A program made the position numbers and the translations under genes. The notes under the pieces are model-generated. The model was not told the DNA's origin. It worked only from the letters and a program-made list of their open reading frames with translations, and searched no databases. Shown here one piece after another: positions 11,200 to 22,859 of a stretch of DNA of 64,000 nucleotides (position 1 is the stretch's first letter; each line of letters opens with the position of its first letter). The stretch comes from Hippophae tibetana (lineage: Eukaryota; Streptophyta; Magnoliopsida; Rosales; Elaeagnaceae). The DNA is taken from the NCBI GenBank assembly GCA_037013495.1, contig CM072812.1:38685001-38749000 (forward strand), in the 5' to 3' direction.

Positions 11200-12470
11200 A
11201 ATAGTATGTTTTACTTAATTGGTAAATGTTTTTCTACTAGAATTATGTGTGTTGATATGATGATAAAGGTTTTTAGCTCTATTTGGAAATTGTTTTAGGA
11301 GATTAACATTTTCATATGTGGGAAGAACCACTTTATTTTCTATTTCAAATCTAAAAATGATATGCTATATGTTCTCCATCACCGCCCTTGTATGTTTTAT
11401 GGATCATTGCTCACTTTGAAGAAGTTCCTACCTAGTATGGTTGCTAGAGAGATGGTTTTCAAGGAAACCCCATTTTGGATTCACACCTTGGATTTCCTCA
11501 TGATTAGCTTAAGCTGGTAAAGCTAACTAAGATTGGAATTGTGATGGGGGAAGTGTTAGAGGTGGATTTTTTGCCTTTTTGTGGCTTGGTTTTTAAGGGA
11601 GAAAGGATTAGAACAGTGTTCAATTTTTTTAAACCTACTCTGCCTGGAATTTGGGTAAATCATCATGTTCTTAAGCCTTTATGGATTGATTTCACATACA
11701 AGAGGCTTCTATTGATGTGATTGAAATGTTGTGTCCCCACTCATAACTCTCAAAAGTGCAAGAAGTACTTTATGATGGCTTGAGAAAACTAAAATTGTAT
11801 GGTCTATGGTTACCCTTGAAAAAGTGAAGGAAAACCCTAATTATTGTTAAGAATTAGTTTGCTCATTTTCTCAAAGGCTAGGGTAATCCCATTGTGGAAC
11901 GCTCTATTACTTGAACTAATATGGTTGATAAATATCTTTCTCATTATACTGCTATTTCTAGTATTGATCGATCTATGATTAGAGCCAATTTGATGGCTTC
12001 GTTAGTCAGTTTGGAGGAGAAGTTTGTGTATGGTAATTCTAAAATGTTTGGAGATGACTATGTGGTGGTTGATAAACTTAGGGATGATAAATTTTCTTTT
12101 CTAGCAAAGGGCATTAAGCTTGATACCTGTATGATAAGTTCATTTCCTACAGTTATCATTGTTGACCTAAAAGTTTTGTAAGAGAAATTTAGTTCAAACG
12201 TAAATAAAATCCCCATGTTAGTGACTGATGGCACATTAAAAAGGCAATATGGTGAGAAGAATGCCTCAATAAGGACTTTAATAGTTTGATTTAATTCTAG
12301 AGGTAATTTTTGTAAACTCTTTAGTAGTTTTAAAAAATTAAGGTTGAGTGATTCATGAAGAACTTGATAAGAATTTGATTATTTTACCAGATTTTGGGAA
12401 ATAAATTGTTGGTCCTTCTTTGGTTTTAGACATAGTTGATGACACACTTCGATTAAACATGTGAAAAGGC
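11200..12470 (+). pseudogene. LINE ORF1 (DUF4283-type) remnant
   Basis: A plus-strand reading with shifts gives 'DMLYVLHHRPCMFYGSLLTL' near 11360-11420, then 'FWIHTLDFLMIS' and, near 11650-11720, 'LPGIWVNHHVLKPLWIDF.YKRL'. This follows ORF1 proteins of plant L1 elements: 'V....PW.fdg.lL.l', 'fWv.i..lp', 'w....YErlp.FC..CG'. ORF1 is an RNA-binding protein needed for retrotransposition. A cysteine-containing stretch follows at about 11730, but the zinc knuckle is not intact. Many stops are present. The true 5' end of the LINE is unclear; 11200 is a working limit. Confidence 0.6.
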
Positions 12471-12479
12471 TTCAACCCT

Positions 12480-14157
12480 ATCACTAACAATGAATATTTT
12501 ATACTAGAAAGCTAGAGGACTTGGGAACTTTTTGGCTATAAGGGCTCTTATAAGAGCTCTAGTTATTCAAGCTCCCAAAGTAGTGTTTCTTATGGGAACA
12601 TATTTTATTTTTGTTATGGAAGAGTGAGGTAGATGTCAGTATATGATCTTTCTCTCTAGGTCACATTGACTATATCTTAAGTTGTGATGCTTTAAGAACT
12701 TTCAAGTTTACTATACTTTATGGAAATCTAGAAAAAAAATTGAAATTTGATTTGTGGAATCTTTTGAAAAGATTGGCTACTGAAAATTCCTTATCATGGT
12801 CACTAATTGGGGTTTTCATGCAATGAGGCAACAACCCAATATGAATAGTATGGAGTAAATCTTAGACCTGAATGGAAAATAGATGCTTTTAGAGATGTGA
12901 TCAATCATTGTGGCCTAATCAATTGTGTTTTGATGGTTTTAAATTCACATGGAGTAATTGAAGAGATTCTAATGTTCTCACTAAGATTAGAATAGGTAAA
13001 GCCTTTGCTAACTAGTTATTGGTTGCTAATTTTTGTGTTAATAAAGATAAGCACATGAAGAGTGAAGAAGAAGAAGAAAAATAATTTCTAGTCTGATAAA
13101 ATTTCTTAGACTAGTTTGATAAACTTTTCATCCTTTTACCACTACAAAATGGATGGTTGTGAAGAGATAATTAAAAATGGTTGGATTCTCCCTTTAGAGG
13201 TGTGCATGCTTTAGAGAGGGTTACAAATAAAACCCAGAAGTGTACTTTTTCTTTGGAGGATTTGAATTGGAACACCATGGAGCATGTTCAAAATAGAGTT
13301 TCTAATCTTGAGGATATGTTACAACTGGTTGTGGCTAATCATCCAAGTGAATTTTATGACATAGAAAAGGGAGATTAATTTGTTACTAGAGTATGATGAA
13401 ATCGTATGGCACTAGAGATCAAGGTAACTTTGGCTTAAACATGGGGGTTAAAACTCACATTTTTTTCATACGAAGACCAATCTCAGAGAGTAGAAGAACA
13501 ATGTTATTGGTTTGCTTGATGATTAATCCAACTGGGTCAGCTATATCCAACTGGGTCACCTATATGGAAGGTTTCTAATTTCTATTTTAATAATTTTATT
13601 CAAATTTATCTACAAGTGAAGGAGTAGTTGGCCAAAAGGTTTTAAAGGTTCGCATTAAACAACAAGCTTTTTGATATTTCCAATTTCCTATAGTTAATGC
13701 ATATTACTAATATGGATATTGAGTTTCCTTTGAAACAGATACATACCATTATGGTGCACAAGCTCAATGAGATGTGGGCTCTTTTTTATCAAAATTATTT
13801 ACCAATTATTAGGGATGATGTCATAGTACTGCTTTGGGTGTCTTAAATACAGGTGAAGACCTTTGGAAGTTAATACTACTTGCATTTCTTTGATTCCGAA
13901 GGTTTATGTGCCTACAAGGATTTATGAATTTAGACCTATAAGCTTATGCAATTTATTTTATAAGATAATTGCTAAGTGTATCACATATATGTGGAAGAGT
14001 GTGTTGCTTCAAGTAATATTTGAAAGCCAAAGTATGTTTATCCTTAGAAGACTCATTTCTAACAACTTTATGATTGCTTTGAGAATCTACATTCTATTAA
14101 AAGGATTTTTAAGGGTAAGAAAGGAATAACGGTCATCAAGTTAGATATGTGCAAGGT
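12480..14157 (+). pseudogene. LINE ORF2 5' part: endonuclease and RT start
   Basis: At 12495-12590 the plus strand reads KARGLGNFLAIRALIRAL followed by 'PKVVFLMGT'. This is the start of the apurinic endonuclease of plant L1 LINEs (family: 'NCRGLg.p.tvr.L......P..vfLmEt'). The reverse transcriptase begins near 13863 with 'ISLIPKVYVPTRIYEFRPIS' and 'LCNLFYKIIAKCI', the classic finger region. It then runs through 'ESQSMFI' to 'VIKLDMCK' at about 14135-14157, where the LTR of another element cuts it. The reading resumes with 'KAYDHLEW' at 20488. Stops and shifts make it inactive. Confidence 0.8.
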
Positions 14158-15847
14158 TGATGATAAAAAAATTATTACTTATAAATTTTGTATGATTTAT
14201 AAAATAGATCGCAAATGCACAACTTATTTATAAAAAATGATAAGTATACTTCCACAGTTGGTCTAAAGAGGAATCATGTAATTTTTAAATTATTCAAAAA
14301 ATTCTTAAAAATGAAATTGAAATCCTAAACATCATGTTACAATTGTTTTGATTGAGTATTTAAACTACGAACATAAAAATAATGGTAGATTCAATAAACA
14401 TTTATCATGCAATGAAAAATTTATGAGATATATAATTTAGTTAATCATACTTGTTCAATATTAAGTAGGTTATTAAAGATATGAATTAAGGTTATTGATT
14501 ATTTCTTATAGATATAAGAATATCCTAAGGGAGGGATCTTTTTCTTTGTTAATTAAATTTTACCTTACCACTTATAATCAAGTTGACAATTTAAAATTTA
14601 ATTAAATTATGCTCATTTTCTAAGAAATTAACAAACCATTTAATTTCCCCCTTCAGCCAGGCCAAAAATTTAAATTTTCATCAAGGTGTTCATGTTAGGT
14701 TTACGATGTAAATATTTGGAACTAACTTTCAATTTTTAAAACTATTGTAAAGAATATGTCGTCAATATATCTTCAATAATAATTCTTATAAAAATATTTG
14801 AAAGTACAACATGTCTCAAATAGATTTAGATTGTAATTGACAAATATCTCTAAGTATTATGTTAAATCAGATTCAGATAATTTAAATTTTAAATCTAACT
14901 CTCTTATTTAATATAAAAAAATTCCAAGTCAACATACTTTTCTTTAACAAACATTGGCTTTAATCTTAATGATAAAATAAAACTTAATTCATTTTATAAA
15001 AATGTTTAATCCATTTTAATATTTCACAAGCGTACCAACATTACAAATATCCCATATCATTTATACCCAGAAAGGCGTAGTTTACAAATATCTCATATCA
15101 TTGTATATGTTCTAAAAAACCTCCGAACAAAATTGATGCATTGTTTAATGAAATGAAGCTAAAACTATTACATAAACTAAATTGTGTTCAACTCTCAAAT
15201 GATATAAGAACTTTAAACTAATAAAAAAAGGATTGAAAGAAACTAAGAAATCAGCTGCTAAAAGTACTGATTGATTATGGGATGATTATTCACAATAGAA
15301 ATAGGGTCCTATTTTTAAGGTGAAGAAAGGAGAAAAATGTGAAAATTTTAACTAGGCATTTTGGAATACAACATTTTCATGCCGTGGCACACACACCCTA
15401 TATAGAGTTTTGAGCACGACCCACAAAACTCATGTCGTGCCATGCAATATCTTCACACCGCATTTTGCATCATATTTGGGACACATTTGATTTTTTCCCT
15501 TTTGCCTCACATTGTGGCTCACTATAAATTCATGTCGTGACACACTTCAATCTACATCACTTGAAACCCTAATATTTATTGTATTTTCCTTTTTCAATTT
15601 TAAAACATATGCAATGCTTTACAAATTATTTCTTTTTAGTCTTCCAAATTATAATGGGTGCTTCAAATATAATTCTTCAAGTTGAATCATTTTAAATACA
15701 AAAATACCTGAAAAATAAATAAAATATACCCGTGACTCTTAAAAGATAGATTTACTTAAAATAATAGCAAAACAAGTAAATATAAACTATATAATCACTT
15801 AGCATGCACTAAATTATGATATATTAACTGCTTTTCAGCACTTATCA
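14158..15847 (-). repeat. 3' LTR of the 14158-20487 element
   Basis: It starts tgatgataaa and ends cacttatca, about 1690 bases. It aligns with 19075-20487 through 'gataagtatactcc.aggt.g.tctaa', 'aatgaaattaaatcctaaacat', 'aggttattaaagatat.a.tt' and 'tcaagttgaatcatttta.at'. It contains a TATA-like minus-strand site near 15310 ('cctatttttaagg') and a GC-richer stretch at 15360-15540 in the place where other copies carry the GC-rich tract. Confidence 0.7.
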
Positions 15848-17015
15848 TAACCTCCGACTAGCTTCTTGCTATTCTCTTAGCAAAAATGGTAAAAAACTAA
15901 AAACTAAAAACTAGAAATTAAAATATCCTAAATCATTTCAGTAGATTGATATAGTTGCGTTTAGTGTATGCAACAAGAATTTAAACCCCTAGGTTGCCCA
16001 AGTGGACGAGTTTAATTCTCGTGAAGGTTTTCAGAAATGATACCTACAAATATCAAATGTAAAAAAAAAAATTGAAAAAACAATAACACATAAACAAATA
16101 AAATTTTTAAACAAAGTAAAAGACAATAAAAGAATAAGAACAAAATTTCTCATGTTTTAAAATTTATTTTAAGACTACAATTAAAATCTATAGTATAAGT
16201 CTTTTCAATATTCATAATAATTAGTTTGAAAATCACTTTCATTCAAATTAAAAATGTATCAATATAAAAAGTTTCCATTTTCAATGAATGAAATTATAAT
16301 TTGCTTTGACTTTATCCTCACAAGATATACTCTCAATAACACTAATTTTATTGGATCAAGCACTCACTCAAAGCTATATGTGAAAGAGTTTATGTATAAA
16401 AATGAAGTAATAAGTTCACATATGTTTAAAGAAGCAAAATTTCAAAGTTGTGCATCATATTGATGTGATGAAAAGAATCAAATGAAATGATTTATAAAGA
16501 AATCACATATTATTTTCATACATCAATCAAACTCATCAAATAAAAATCTCAAGTAATTTCTTTTAAGGGATGAGAAAAATGCAAATGACTTATTGAGGAA
16601 TTATTCCTATATTTGTTTATTTATTTAGCTAATTCCATAACTTTTAAGAAAAACAGGTCATAGTTTATAAATTATACTATTAATTTTTTTCTCTTTTATT
16701 TTTTTACTTTTCTTTTATCTCCTTTTTTTAGAAATTATTTTTTAGAAAAAGAACCCATGTACAAATTGAACATATATTGTATGATAGAATGAGTAGCTAA
16801 TTTGTGGCTTTTTATTTTATCGATTAAAGTAACCCCATATATGTCTATTTTTAGAAGTCATGCATGAATGAAGGGAATGATAACCTCATATATGTCTCTT
16901 TTTATAAGTCATGTATGAATGAAGAGAATGATGTATACTTTCAATTTCTATTTAACTTATTCAATTTAAGCAATAAAAATAAATATATAACACCTTATTA
17001 GATGTAAAAATCATT
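15848..17015 (-). other. 3' noncoding region of the element
   Basis: This region lies between the Transposase_32-like ORF and the 3' LTR. It shares its first part with 1125-1420 and its last part with 60-240. It has no supported ORF. It contains the 51-bp tandem duplication listed separately. Confidence 0.5.
16831..16932. repeat. 51-bp tandem duplication
   Basis: Two adjacent copies start at 16831 and 16882. Both read 'aacc.catatatgtct.ttttta.aagtcatg.atgaatgaag.gaatga'. The single copy in the homologous stretch at 150-215 shows that the doubling happened in this copy or its close relatives. Confidence 0.75.
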
Positions 17016-18250
17016 TCATTCTATGGAAAGACCTATAATGATCATCTAACAACTACAATTGGTAAGAAGAGTGCTTAAAGAGTAGAAAAAATATTATCAC
17101 TTAGAATGGGAAGATAATGACCCAAAATATATTCTACTTGATCATGATGCTACTGATTTTGGAACAATACTTATTAGGTATAATAAGCTTGCTGATATTC
17201 TTTCACAAAGCTCATTCTTTCATCAAAAATATGAAATTTTTCTTTCATAGACATTCTTGATGAAGGAATGGCTATCCTTTCTCTTTGAACGATGTGCATA
17301 CTAGAAATAAGCTCATCAAAGTAAGTCATGTTCAATAGTTCAATGGATTGTATAACAACCTCATCTTTTGAATGGGGTACCCCACTTTTGGGTGAATTAT
17401 TGCTCCAATATCCATGGTCATCTTAGATGTGATTGCATACAACAAAATATTATTTTCTCTATCAATAGTGCTATAATGTTTAGGCATCATTCTAAAATAT
17501 ACAAAGTATTTTCATATTCTAGAATTGTTTTTAAAATACTTTGTTTTGAAACCTTCATATTTACCACCAATAATAATCCGTTCAATACCTTGTACCATCA
17601 AGGTTTCTAATATTCCATATTATTAATATATTGCTTATACTCACTTACTCTAGTTTGCAACAAATAATAGTAAGCATTTATGTCATTTGGTCCACATGGA
17701 ACTAGTACATTCCTAACCAAAACTTTATCACAAAGAGTATTGGGAAAATTCGTATAGAATTCTTGAGCTAGAGATTCAATAGTAGCCTCTCATTCCTTTA
17801 TAAACTTTTGTCATCCCAGTATTGCTATTACATTAGTAATCCCCTTATGTCTATCATTAAATTCCACTTTATTAACTTATGCTGATTTTTCAAAGTAGGC
17901 TTTAGTATCAAAACCAGAAAATTTTGAATCATCAAAATTTTCCAGAATTTGAAACCTCTTTTCCCTTTCTACCTTTCTTAGGTACATTTACAAATTTTAC
18001 CACAATATCCAAACAAGGGTTCATATAAAATTCAACAACACAATATAATCTAAATAATTCCTAACCTTTTCTTTGTCCTAAATAGGGTTTTTAACTCTTA
18101 CTAAATATAAATACTCTACAAATTCTGGAAAATTTAAATTGAAGAATTAAATTTCAAAAATTATGAAAACTTACTTCTTGTTGAGGATATGAAGAACATG
18201 AAGAATAATCTTTTTTTGAAGATGAAGATCTTGAAAGAACTTGCAAAAAT
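17016..18250 (-). pseudogene. Transposase_32-like ORF remnant
   Basis: The clearest piece, at about 17670-17790 on the minus strand, reads IESLAQEFYTNF followed by 'DKVLVRNVLVPCGPNDINAY'. This matches the family pattern 'v..LvrEFYaNl......vyVRG..VpF....IN..y'. Upstream at about 17950-18000 it reads 'KFVNVPKKGRKGKE', and the C-terminal part down to about 17020 is present with stops. It is the same gene type as 4583-5412 and is not intact. Its position between gag and the 3' LTR, in the place usually held by pol or env, defines this element class. Confidence 0.6.
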
Positions 18251-18696
18251 TGAATTTTCTTGATAAAATGGTAGAAATTGGTTAGAAAATTGACTTTTAG
18301 AAAGGATTTGGAAAAAACAATTATAGAAAGGTAGATTTTTTAGAGTTTATATGTGTTTTGGGGGAGAGAAAATGAGCATTTTTGGTGCAAACAAAAGAAT
18401 TTGTAGACAAAACAATATACATGGGCCATGGCGCACAATGTTTTCATGCTATAGCGTTGATCTTCTAATTTTTGCCCTTTACTAATTTAAAAATTCATGT
18501 AGCTGTGCAATGTTTTTTATGCCTCGATGACCCTAACTGTATTTCTCACTTTTTTTTATTGTTCCCCACCTTTGTTTATATATTTTTTATTTTTATTATA
18601 AAAATATATATATTTATTAACCAAGCATACATAAAAATCAAACAAAATAAATAAAATACAATATGAATATTAATTAAAGCAATAAATAAATAATAA
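18251..18696. other. AT-rich spacer downstream of the gag tail
   Basis: This noncoding stretch ends with A/T runs. The block 'gggccatggcgcacaatg...gctatagcg' at 18423-18465 is a small GC-richer island. No gene is seen. Confidence 0.35.
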
Positions 18697-19074
18697 TGGG
18701 CCACCATCCATCTATGACTATTCATCTTTTTGTTTTCTCACATTGCAGCTACTTCTTATCTTGTTTTGCAAGTGTTCAATTAACTGCTCGACATGTATTT
18801 TCATTTTCTTGATGGAAAATTTCACATAGTCCAACCTTTGATTAGTTCTCAATTGGTTGTCTCTATTAATTTGAATGAATGAATTCAATTTTTTCTCTAA
18901 ATTTGGATTATTGGGAGGATTGCTTGGCATTTATTAGTGAAATTGTTGGCTCAATGGGTTTGAGCTTTAGGTAAAATGGAGGGTTATTCTGCCCCCCAGA
19001 AAAATTAGGATGATTGCTTCACCTAAGATTATATAGATTACCATTGGAGTAATACCTAGGTCTTAGTTGGTATT
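18697..19074 (-). pseudogene. gag C-terminal fragment
   Basis: From 18930 down to 18718 the minus strand reads a segment with 'LNSFIQINRDNQLRTNQRLD' and 'IKKMKIHVEQLIEHLQ'. It is nearly collinear with the end of the gag at 34016-34180 ('LNSFIQVCRDNQSTTNQRLD', 'VQVEQLVEHLQ'). The tail block after its stop (18697-18720) matches 33913-33940. Upstream coding up to 19074 corresponds to 34200-34340. The reading then runs directly into LTR sequence at 19075, so the N-terminal two thirds of gag are deleted. Confidence 0.7.
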
Positions 19075-20487
19075 TGATGAACAAAATCGGCATCGGGTTA
19101 GCAATACCAATTTTGTAAATACTTTGGTTTTATATTTGTAAAACTCTCGCAAGTGCACAAATCATTTTATAGAAAATGACATGTATACTCCCAAGGTCAA
19201 TCTAAGAACGAAATATATATGGTTTTTAATTTATTATTCAAACTCTTAAAAACGAAATTAAATCCTAAACATCTTGTAACGATATTTTAATTTTTTTGTG
19301 TTTCTTAATCTAGTAACATAAAAAAAGTAAACATAGATATGGATTCAATAAACAATTATACATTTTTTTATCATTCATAACAGTTGAGTATTTATGGATA
19401 TAATAATTAAATTAATTATGTTTGCTCATATTAATTAGGTTATTAAAGATATAAGTTGATATTTATTGATTTTCTTTTTTTATATAAATATCATCTTTGG
19501 TTAGGTTATATATTTTTTGTTAATTAAACAAATCAATTAACACATATGAGTTGGGTCGATAATTAATTTGAATAATCAAATTAATTTATTTTTTCTAAGA
19601 TATTGAAAATGAACTATTTAAATGCCACATTTGCTAGGGTTTGATATTTTAAACTTTATTCAAGTTTTCCAAATTAAATCAAAGAATTGAATTATCTGAG
19701 TACTAATTTTGAAGTTTTAAAATCATTACTGAAAATATGTTGTAAATTCATTTTTGAATAATAGTTCTTATAAAAACATTTGAAATAGAGCATCACTCTA
19801 ACTACCGAGCGATTGTACCAACAAATAAAATAGCACTACTCTAAATCAAACCGGATAAAACCTTAAAATCTAATTTTTAGATTTAATTTTTTAATGAAAA
19901 ATAATATATTTCTCTCTAATATCCTTAATACAAATCTTGAATAAAAATCAATTTATTTTATAAAATATTTTTCCCTATTTAATATTTCGTAAGCATACCA
20001 ATGTTATTATTGTATCATATTTATAAATAACCAGTCATGTTAAATTTTATCAAAGACAATTCATTTTAAAATTATACCTCAAAAAATCCTTACAGAACTT
20101 TGATTCTAGTTTCGTTTCTGAAAAACCTCTAAACAAATTTGTATTTCTCTTTATTGAATCAAAAATTGGAAAATTACAAAAGTATAATTAGTTCTTTTTA
20201 AAACTAAATATATATATAATGCTTGGTATAAATATAAAAATGTATTTTCTTTTTCCAATTTTAAAAAATATATAATGCTTTATAAATATTTTCTTTTTAA
20301 TCTTCTAAGTTTTAATGGGTGCTTCAAGTATACTTCTTCAAGTTGAATCATTTTAAGTACAAAATATACACATGATTCTAAAAAGATAGAGTTGCATGAA
20401 ATTATAGTAAAACAAGCAAATACGAATCTATATAATCACTTAACATGTATAAAATCACAATATATTAAGTGCTTTTGAGCACTTATC
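19075..20487 (-). repeat. 5' LTR of the 14158-20487 element
   Basis: It begins tgatgaacaaaatcggcatcg, close to tgatgagcaaaaactagtatcg at 36283, and ends gcttttgagcacttatca. It shares 'actctcgcaagt.cac.aatcatttc', 'cccaaggtc.atctaag' and 'taccg.gcgattgtaccaacaaataaaa' with the LTR at 36283-37768, so it is closer to that copy than its own partner LTR looks. It lacks the GC-rich and TATA stretch found at 37226-37480, which explains its shorter length (1413 bases). Confidence 0.7.
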
Positions 20488-22850
20488 AAAAGCCTATGAC
20501 CATTTGAATGGAAATTTAAGGAGTTCATCTTTATTAAATTTGGCTTTGCTATCAGTTGGGTAAAGCTTATAATGAACTGTGTTACCTTGGTTTTGTACTC
20601 ACTTATCGTTAACGATGTGAAATTTGATCCCTTTAGACCAACTAGAGGTTTGAGATAAGGGGATATGTTCTTTCTTATCTCTTCATTACAATTGTTGAGG
20701 GTCTCTCTAGACTTCTATGAAGGGATGAAGGGATGAATTGAATTAAACGTGTGAGAGTAGCCATCCTAGAATCACTCATGTATTCTTTGTAGATGATAGC
20801 TTTATCTTCATAAGAATTATTAAGTTAGGATGTATTAATTTAAAGATAATTCTCAAGCAATATAAGATTGCTTCGGGCTAAAGAATTAATTTAGCTAAAT
20901 CAGTTATGTTCCTTAGTTCCAATACTATTCAATCAATGAAATTGTTGGACCAAAATATGCTTTGTATTCCCATTGTTAACTACCACAAGTGATATTTGGG
21001 TTTATCTGTTGTTACAGGAAGAAATAAGAGAAAACTATTTGGTCAATTAAAGTATCGTGTTTGAAAAAAAAAACTCAATAGTTGGAAAGATAAGTCATTA
21101 TCAAAGGCTAGTAAGGAGATTTTACTTAAATCAGTCATTCAAGCTATTCTGACATATTTAATGAGATGTTTCAAATTGCCATTGAGCCTTTGTAATGAAT
21201 TAAAAACCCTAATGACAAAGTTTTGGTAGGGATATGACTTGGATAGGAAAGCCATACACTAGATGGCTTGGTATAAGTTCTGTAAACACAAGGCTTTGGA
21301 AGGTATTGGTCTTAGGAATTTTTTTTCTTTTGATCAATCTTTAGTTTCTAAGTATAGTTAGAGACTTTTATAGAATAGTGATTCTATGGTAGCAAGGATT
21401 TTGAAAGGCAAGTATTTTAAGGTGCCTAATTTTTCTTCTCACATGTGGAGAAGTGTTACTTAGAGAGAGATTTAAGTGTGAAGAATTTGAACTGGAGAGT
21501 GGTTAATGGGATGAGTTTCAAAATTTATGAGGATGATAGGCTTCTCAACTCTGATCCTTATAAATTTATTTCCCCTAAGACTTTGGCGGCTAACACTTTG
21601 GTATTTGTACTTATTAATGATGTTGGTCCCTGGTGTGAGAATTTTATTAAGGAGAATTTATTCTCTTTAGATGTTAAGGTTATTCTAAGATTTCCTCTAT
21701 ATAGGCTTCATCATGTTAGTAATTTGATTTGGTTCAGATGTGATAATAGGTTTTATAGTTAAGAGTGATTATTGTCTAGTTGAAGAATAATGATGTTTAA
21801 GTGTGATAGGTGTTTATGGAGCCAACTCAAGATCCTTATCAAAGTAATCTTGGTGGAGGAATATTTGGTGCCTAAATGTCACTAACAAGGTGAAAATGTT
21901 TATTTGGAGAGCATGTAATAATATTTTGCAAGTAAATTTATTTCATAAGAAGGTTGTTAGTAGTCCCTAATGGGTTCTATGTGATGGATGTGCTGATAGT
22001 ATCACTTATGTACTTTGGGAATACAGAGCTACTAATGAGGTATTATAATTGTCTTTTTATGCACCCTTACTCCCTAAATTGAATTACATATTATTTGTAG
22101 ACATGTGAAATTATATTCAACAAACTTATACCGATTTTAAGGTTAGCCAGTTGAGTTATAGCTAGGTTGTTTGAACTTATATAACTCAAAGAACTCATGG
22201 AAGGGATGGTAGAGATGCAAATGGAACTCTTGTATGGGTCAATATTCTGCATGAATAATTTTACAAAAGTTTGGGTAAGCCTTAAGACTTTTCCCCTAGT
22301 AAAACTAGGGATCGTGGTGAGCTAAATGGTTGTAACCCAATATGGTTTTGTGAAGATTAATACTGATGCAAGTTTAAATAGTAAAGATGAAATAAATGAT
22401 AGGGATATGGTGGTGAGAGATGATAATTATAAGGTGATATTTATTGCTACAAACCTCAAGATAGAGGTATGTTCTATTTTATGTGCTGAATTAGATGCCT
22501 TGGTATGAGTTGTCAACACTACCTATGTTTTTGGATGGTCAGATACTATTTTTGAGTTTGGTCATCTTATAGCCATTAATATTTTTAAAGATAGTGGTCC
22601 TTATTTTTCCCTGGATGATCTTATAGTAGATGAGATTAGGATATTATTTATGAATAGAAATTTTCATTTCCATTTTAGGCCTCATGAACAAAATGCTCCT
22701 ATTCAATCTATGGTCAAATTTGCAATAAGATGTGTTATTGATATGGTTTGGTGGTCTGATATAGATGTTCATTAGATTTTTTATTTTGTATGATTGTCCT
22801 TTAGATGTGTCATCTATTTAATGAATGAGAATTACTTTTATTAAAAAAAG
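20488..22850 (+). pseudogene. LINE ORF2 3' part: RT, zinc-binding tail, RNase H
   Basis: The reading continues the LINE broken at 14157, starting 'KAYDHLEW'. The polymerase box reads ITHVFFVDDSFIFI at about 20772-20815 (FVDD in place of the usual YADD). Near 21300-21400 comes the 'GLRNF...N.SLVSKYS' stretch. At 21445-21762 an open piece includes 'NLNWRVVNGMSFKIYEDDR', the typical post-RT segment ('..WrvGnG..i.iw.D.Wl'). At about 21850-22020 follows 'WRNIWCLNVTNKVKMFIWRA' with a C..C...D...Y.LW motif. At 22326-22508 a plant RNase H start is seen: 'GFVKINTDASLNSKDEIN'. A short A-rich tail ends the element near 22850. It is heavily mutated. Confidence 0.8.
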
Positions 22851-22859
22851 ACTTTTGTT

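Larger units (their letters stand above)
14158..20487 (-). mobile_element. Complete non-autonomous LTR element (gag + Transposase_32 ORF)
   Basis: Two LTRs (14158-15847 and 19075-20487) in the same minus orientation bracket a gag fragment (18718-19070) and a Transposase_32-like ORF (about 17600-18000). No protease, reverse transcriptase or integrase is visible. It interrupts the LINE reverse transcriptase exactly between the D(M)(S)K and AYD codons. The flanks aaggt (14153-14157) and aaagc (20488-20492) fit a decayed 5-bp duplication, all differences being transitions. The two LTRs are clearly homologous yet quite diverged, so the insertion is old. The 5' LTR is joined straight to mid-gag, so the primer site, leader and gag N-terminus have been deleted. 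Confidence 0.75.
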
